DNA of 64,000 nucleotides from Labyrinthula sp. Ha (lineage: Eukaryota > Sar > Bigyra > Labyrinthulida > Labyrinthulaceae). The stretch is from assembly GCA_015227615.1 (NCBI GenBank), contig JAALGZ010000018.1:496001-560000 (forward strand). The letters are read 5' to 3'. A program made the translations under genes and the position numbers. Of the stretch, positions 61,362-64,000 are shown one piece after another. Below the pieces are notes generated by a model. That model did not search any database and was not told the origin of the DNA. It saw nothing but the letters and a program-made list of their open reading frames with translations. How positions within the stretch are numbered: the first letter of the stretch is position 1; each line of letters opens with the position of its first letter.

Positions 61362-62711
61362 TTAGTGATCTAGTCTGTACTCATCAGGGTACTTTTCAAG
61401 ATGCTCAATTAATTCTTGTCTTTGTTTTCGCAGATTTAATGGCATATCCTTATAAACGTCATTAAACAATTCATCAACCCCTGTAGGTTTTGGTTTTGCC
61501 TCTGCAGTTTTCACAGCTTTCAATACTTCCTTCCTGATAGTTTTTCTGTACAAATGATCTTCCTCCTCATTCCACCAACCTTTTGCTAGTAAGAAAGATG
61601 AGAACCTAGTAATGGGGTGATAATTCATTCGAAAATGTTCAATTTCTTCCAGATCCCTGTATCTAGTTGAGTCGTCACTAGTAGAGTGATGTCCTTGCCT
61701 GTAACTCATTGCTTCTAACAATACAGGTTTAGAGTTTTCTACAATATACTGTCGGGCCTGCTTGGTTGCCTCTTTCATTGCAAGGACACAGTTACCGTCA
61801 ACTCGAATGCTTGCCATACCGTACCCGATTGCTCTTGAAACAATTCCATCGCCTTTAAACTGCTCACTAGCAGGAGTGCTAATTGCATAGCCATTATTAC
61901 GACAAAGAAACAGAACAGGAGCCTCTAGAGTGGCAGCAAAGTTCAGAGCAGGGTGAAAATCTCCCTCACTCGCAGCTCCCTCACCAAAGTAGCATACAAC
62001 TATCTCGTCAAGTGGCCTTTCCTCTTGCATTGCTTTCATTTTCAACGCATAAGCTGCTCCAGTTGCATGAGGCATCTGCGTAGCCAGAGGTGAGGATATA
62101 GTGTGCCAATTAAGTCTTCGCGAGGTATAATGTACTGGCATCTGTCTCCCCTTTCCAGCGTCATCCATAGTTCCAAAGCATTGATCCATCATCTCACCAA
62201 AGGTATAGCCTCTATGAAGTAGAACTCCAGCTTCTCTGTATTGAGCAAAGATGGTGTCCTTCTCACTTAGAGAGTCTGCCGATCCAATGTTTATTCCTTC
62301 TTCGCCATTGGATGTCATATAAAATGATATTCTTCCTTGCCTTTGAATTTCATATAATATTGAGTCCACAACTTCTACCTTAATCATTGACTTCATCAAA
62401 CTTATGGCCTCAGCTTCTGAAAGGGCTAGAGCAACATCAATAGCCTCCTTGGAGTTGAGAACAACGCCATCCTCATCCAACACCCTATAAGATAATCTTT
62501 TATTACCAACATCTGGAACTTCAATGTCGCACAAGGGGCTATATTCTCCCCACGGATGTTCTCTGCTGGTCCCAAAACTCGGTTCATTAACAAGACCCTC
62601 CGTACCTGAGCTCGACACTCCCAATACACTTTTATTACGACCAAAACCTATTGGGATATTCTTTCTCTGCTTTGAGATTTCAAGCAAACCCTTAAATCTT
62701 TTCATGAACAT
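61362..62711 (-). CDS. BCKDHA: Branched-chain 2-oxoacid dehydrogenase E1 alpha, mitochondrial
   Basis: 449 aa, intronless. The N-terminus MFMKRFKGLLEISKQRKN is basic and amphipathic, fitting a mitochondrial presequence. YRVLDEDGVV (75-84) is characteristic of E1-alpha of the branched-chain rather than the pyruvate complex. The thiamine-diphosphate motif runs from GEGAASEGD (243-251) to RNNGYAIS (271-278). The phosphorylation loop YRQGHHSTSDDSTRYRD (337-353) is intact, with Ser343 equivalent to the kinase-regulated serine. The protein oxidatively decarboxylates keto acids from Leu, Ile and Val together with E1-beta, which is not in this window. Kinase control is inferred from the conserved loop. 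Its start is 104 bp from the divergent DUF3228 gene. Confidence 0.96.
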   Translation of the reverse strand: MFMKRFKGLLEISKQRKNIPIGFGRNKSVLGVSSSGTEGLVNEPSFGTSREHPWGEYSPLCDIEVPDVGNKRLSYRVLDEDGVVLNSKEAIDVALALSEAEAISLMKSMIKVEVVDSILYEIQRQGRISFYMTSNGEEGINIGSADSLSEKDTIFAQYREAGVLLHRGYTFGEMMDQCFGTMDDAGKGRQMPVHYTSRRLNWHTISSPLATQMPHATGAAYALKMKAMQEERPLDEIVVCYFGEGAASEGDFHPALNFAATLEAPVLFLCRNNGYAISTPASEQFKGDGIVSRAIGYGMASIRVDGNCVLAMKEATKQARQYIVENSKPVLLEAMSYRQGHHSTSDDSTRYRDLEEIEHFRMNYHPITRFSSFLLAKGWWNEEEDHLYRKTIRKEVLKAVKTAEAKPKPTGVDELFNDVYKDMPLNLRKQRQELIEHLEKYPDEYRLDH

Positions 62712-62815
62712 TGTTGATATTTTCTACTCAACGGCTTTCTCTTTCTTTCCCCAGCATACATTGAACCAACTGGGACATTAGTCATTTTGGGCAGATAAAA
62801 GATACAATTTCAAGA
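62712..62815. promoter_or_regulatory. Short bidirectional promoter, BCKDHA / DUF3228 gene
   Basis: Only 104 bp separate the two divergent start codons, so both core promoters and 5' leaders must lie here or within the genes. A CT-rich block (TTTCTCTTTCTTTCC) sits in the middle and GCAGATAAAAG, TATA-like, lies about 20 bp before the DUF3228 start. Function is inferred from geometry. Confidence 0.6.
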
Positions 62816-63424
62816 ATGAATAAACTTGTAGTAATAGATAAGTTTTGTCTACGGCAGTTCAATTCAAGATCTGGAGCAAGCAACCAAATAAAAATGTCGG
62901 TGAAGGAGGTGGAAGAAAAACTGAACAAACTTATTTTAGATGAAGGTGGATTAAGTGCATTAAAACCTGGCTATGCTCCATTTTGTAAGCATCTGTTTGT
63001 TGAAAACTTTTGTGGTTTGGAGAACACAACGATTGAAATAAACTCTGAAGTTGAAAAACTAATTAAAACTCGATATCATGCAAGGAATCAGAATGAACTA
63101 CCTGTTTTAGAAAGGTTTTGTCTGAGAGCAAGTTTTGATAAACTCCCACGGGCAAAATATCTTGACTGCATTTTGTATTCGCGGGAGCAAATTCGAAAAG
63201 AGAATACGGATATGGGTGAAAAAGAGCAAGAAACAGATGCTGCTTATGGAGTTGTATCGATTAAGCCACAAGATGTTGACTATGAGCTCCCTATGAATCC
63301 AATTACACAGTTTCGCAATGCTCTTGGAAAAGAACATGGGGGTTCTGAAGTTCCCATCAATGCAGAAGAATATAGAAAAAGTGTTGATTTCTGGTCTAAA
63401 CACGTTTCAGTATTGGACGAATAA
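62816..63424 (+). CDS. DUF3228 family protein
   Basis: 202 aa. The body matches the DUF3228 family of plants and protists: LSALKPGYAPFCKHLFVENF (about 44-63), TRYHARNQNELPVLERF, KYLDCILYSREQIRKEN (about 114-130), SIKPQDVDYELPMNPITQFR, NALGKEHGGSEVPI and YRKSVDFW. Biochemical function is unknown. The first Met gives a 26-residue leader (MNKLVVIDKFCLRQFNSRSG...) with basic and hydroxylated residues and one acid, compatible with mitochondrial targeting; an internal ATG at 62894 (MSVKEVEEKL) would remove it and starts close to the conserved domain. Sharing a promoter with BCKDHA makes a mitochondrial role plausible but unproven. Confidence 0.9.
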   Translation: MNKLVVIDKFCLRQFNSRSGASNQIKMSVKEVEEKLNKLILDEGGLSALKPGYAPFCKHLFVENFCGLENTTIEINSEVEKLIKTRYHARNQNELPVLERFCLRASFDKLPRAKYLDCILYSREQIRKENTDMGEKEQETDAAYGVVSIKPQDVDYELPMNPITQFRNALGKEHGGSEVPINAEEYRKSVDFWSKHVSVLDE

Positions 63425-63597
63425 AACCTGGCCGCTAACCAGCTCACCAAATTGAGAGAAAGTAGTCTGTGCTGTGAAGAAAATATAGAAGTGTTATATA
63501 GGGTCCTACTCTTTCGTTATGCTTAAGGCAACAAAGGTTCTAACAATGGTTTGAAGACCCGTGATTTGATATTACAACACGCCGATCCAATTTCTGT

Positions 63598-64000
63598 TTA
63601 TTTGAGTTCACTTGGCATCTCTGGAATTTCCTTTCCAAGCCCCAAAGATTCCATCTTGTCCCTCAGAGTGGCAATGTATTCCTTGGCAAGTTTTAACCTT
63701 TGTTCACTTGCTCTTGGTGTTAAGCTTCCATTTCGTCTTGGACTTTTTAAACCAGTATTTAAATTTAGACTAAGCTTGACGATTTTGCCTCTCTAAAAAT
63801 TAACAGTTTCTCTCAAAGTACCTCTTTTGGATCAAGACTCATCCGCTTTGGTTCCAAATCTTTGCCTTCCTTCCACGCTTTCAAACTAGCCGCTGGAACT
63901 GGGGCATAGCAAGGGGGAAACATTTCTTCTTGAAATACTTCACTTTTTGTTGGTTTATAAAACCTTAGCGGTTCAATTGAATCAACTGTCAATCTCAAAA
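63598..64000 (-). CDS. Coronin, C-terminal part (5' end beyond window)
   Basis: The gene enters from the right edge and ends with TAA at 63598. Exons 64000-63822 and 63792-63598 are joined by a 29-nt intron. The visible part begins with the end of the coronin beta-propeller (EPLRFYKPTKSEVFQEEMFP, matching PRKSDLFQEDLYPPT of coronins), then YAPVPAASLKAWKEGKDLEP, the conserved C-terminal extension that packs on the propeller. It ends in a short coiled coil, EQRLKLAKEYIATLRDKMES, which trimerises coronins. Coronins bind F-actin and Arp2/3 and control actin turnover. No true start is within the window. The 3' end faces the DUF3228 gene across 173 bp. Confidence 0.88.
63793..63821 (-). other. 29-nt intron in the coronin gene
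   Basis: GTACTT...TTTTTAG, phase 0; it joins SLDPKE to RGKIVKLSLNLN. Without removal the frame stops two codons later. Confidence 0.9.

Overview
This is an AT-rich nuclear window from a single-celled eukaryote that I cannot place to genus. TAA, TAG and TGA all end genes here, so the code is standard. Six introns can be resolved by eye. They run 28, 29, 29, 30, 31 and 33 nt and begin GTA, GTG or GTT and end TAG, which puts them among the smallest spliceosomal introns known (ciliates such as Paramecium, Blastocystis and chlorarachniophyte nucleomorphs have comparable or smaller ones). Mitochondria are implied by a branched-chain keto-acid dehydrogenase E1-alpha and a carrier-like protein, peroxisomes by a thioesterase ending in SKL, and a cilium, less firmly, by a PIERCE-like protein.

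Layout: genes sit in tight islands separated by long stretches with no supportable gene. Island 1 (2410-3951) holds Sm D3 and snurportin-1, convergent, with stop codons overlapping by 4 nt; a LINE-like remnant lies beyond snurportin's start. Island 2 (12480-15719) holds a small membrane protein, a four-exon mitochondrial-carrier-like gene and the PIERCE-like gene. A lone short-chain dehydrogenase relative lies at 20054-21082. A 12.2-kb intronless HUWE1/TOM1-type HECT ubiquitin ligase fills 27047-39268. Island 3 (52108-55230) has a tandem-GYF protein whose stop codon abuts the stop of an IQ-motif protein, followed upstream on the minus strand by a two-exon peroxisomal thioesterase. Island 4 (60310-64000) has a UBA/C2H2/PUB protein, BCKDHA, a DUF3228 protein and the 3' part of a coronin.

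Links between genes: Sm D3 and snurportin both act in spliceosomal snRNP assembly and import, and they are physically interlocked. Two islands contribute ubiquitin-pathway proteins (HECT ligase, UBA/PUB adaptor). BCKDHA and the DUF3228 gene share a 104-bp divergent promoter.

The spacers total roughly 40 kb. They contain many open stretches of 60-130 codons, but at this base composition that number and length are about what chance gives, so I list only the few with some independent hint and mark them weak. No convincing tRNA, rRNA, snRNA, CRISPR array or intact mobile element was found.
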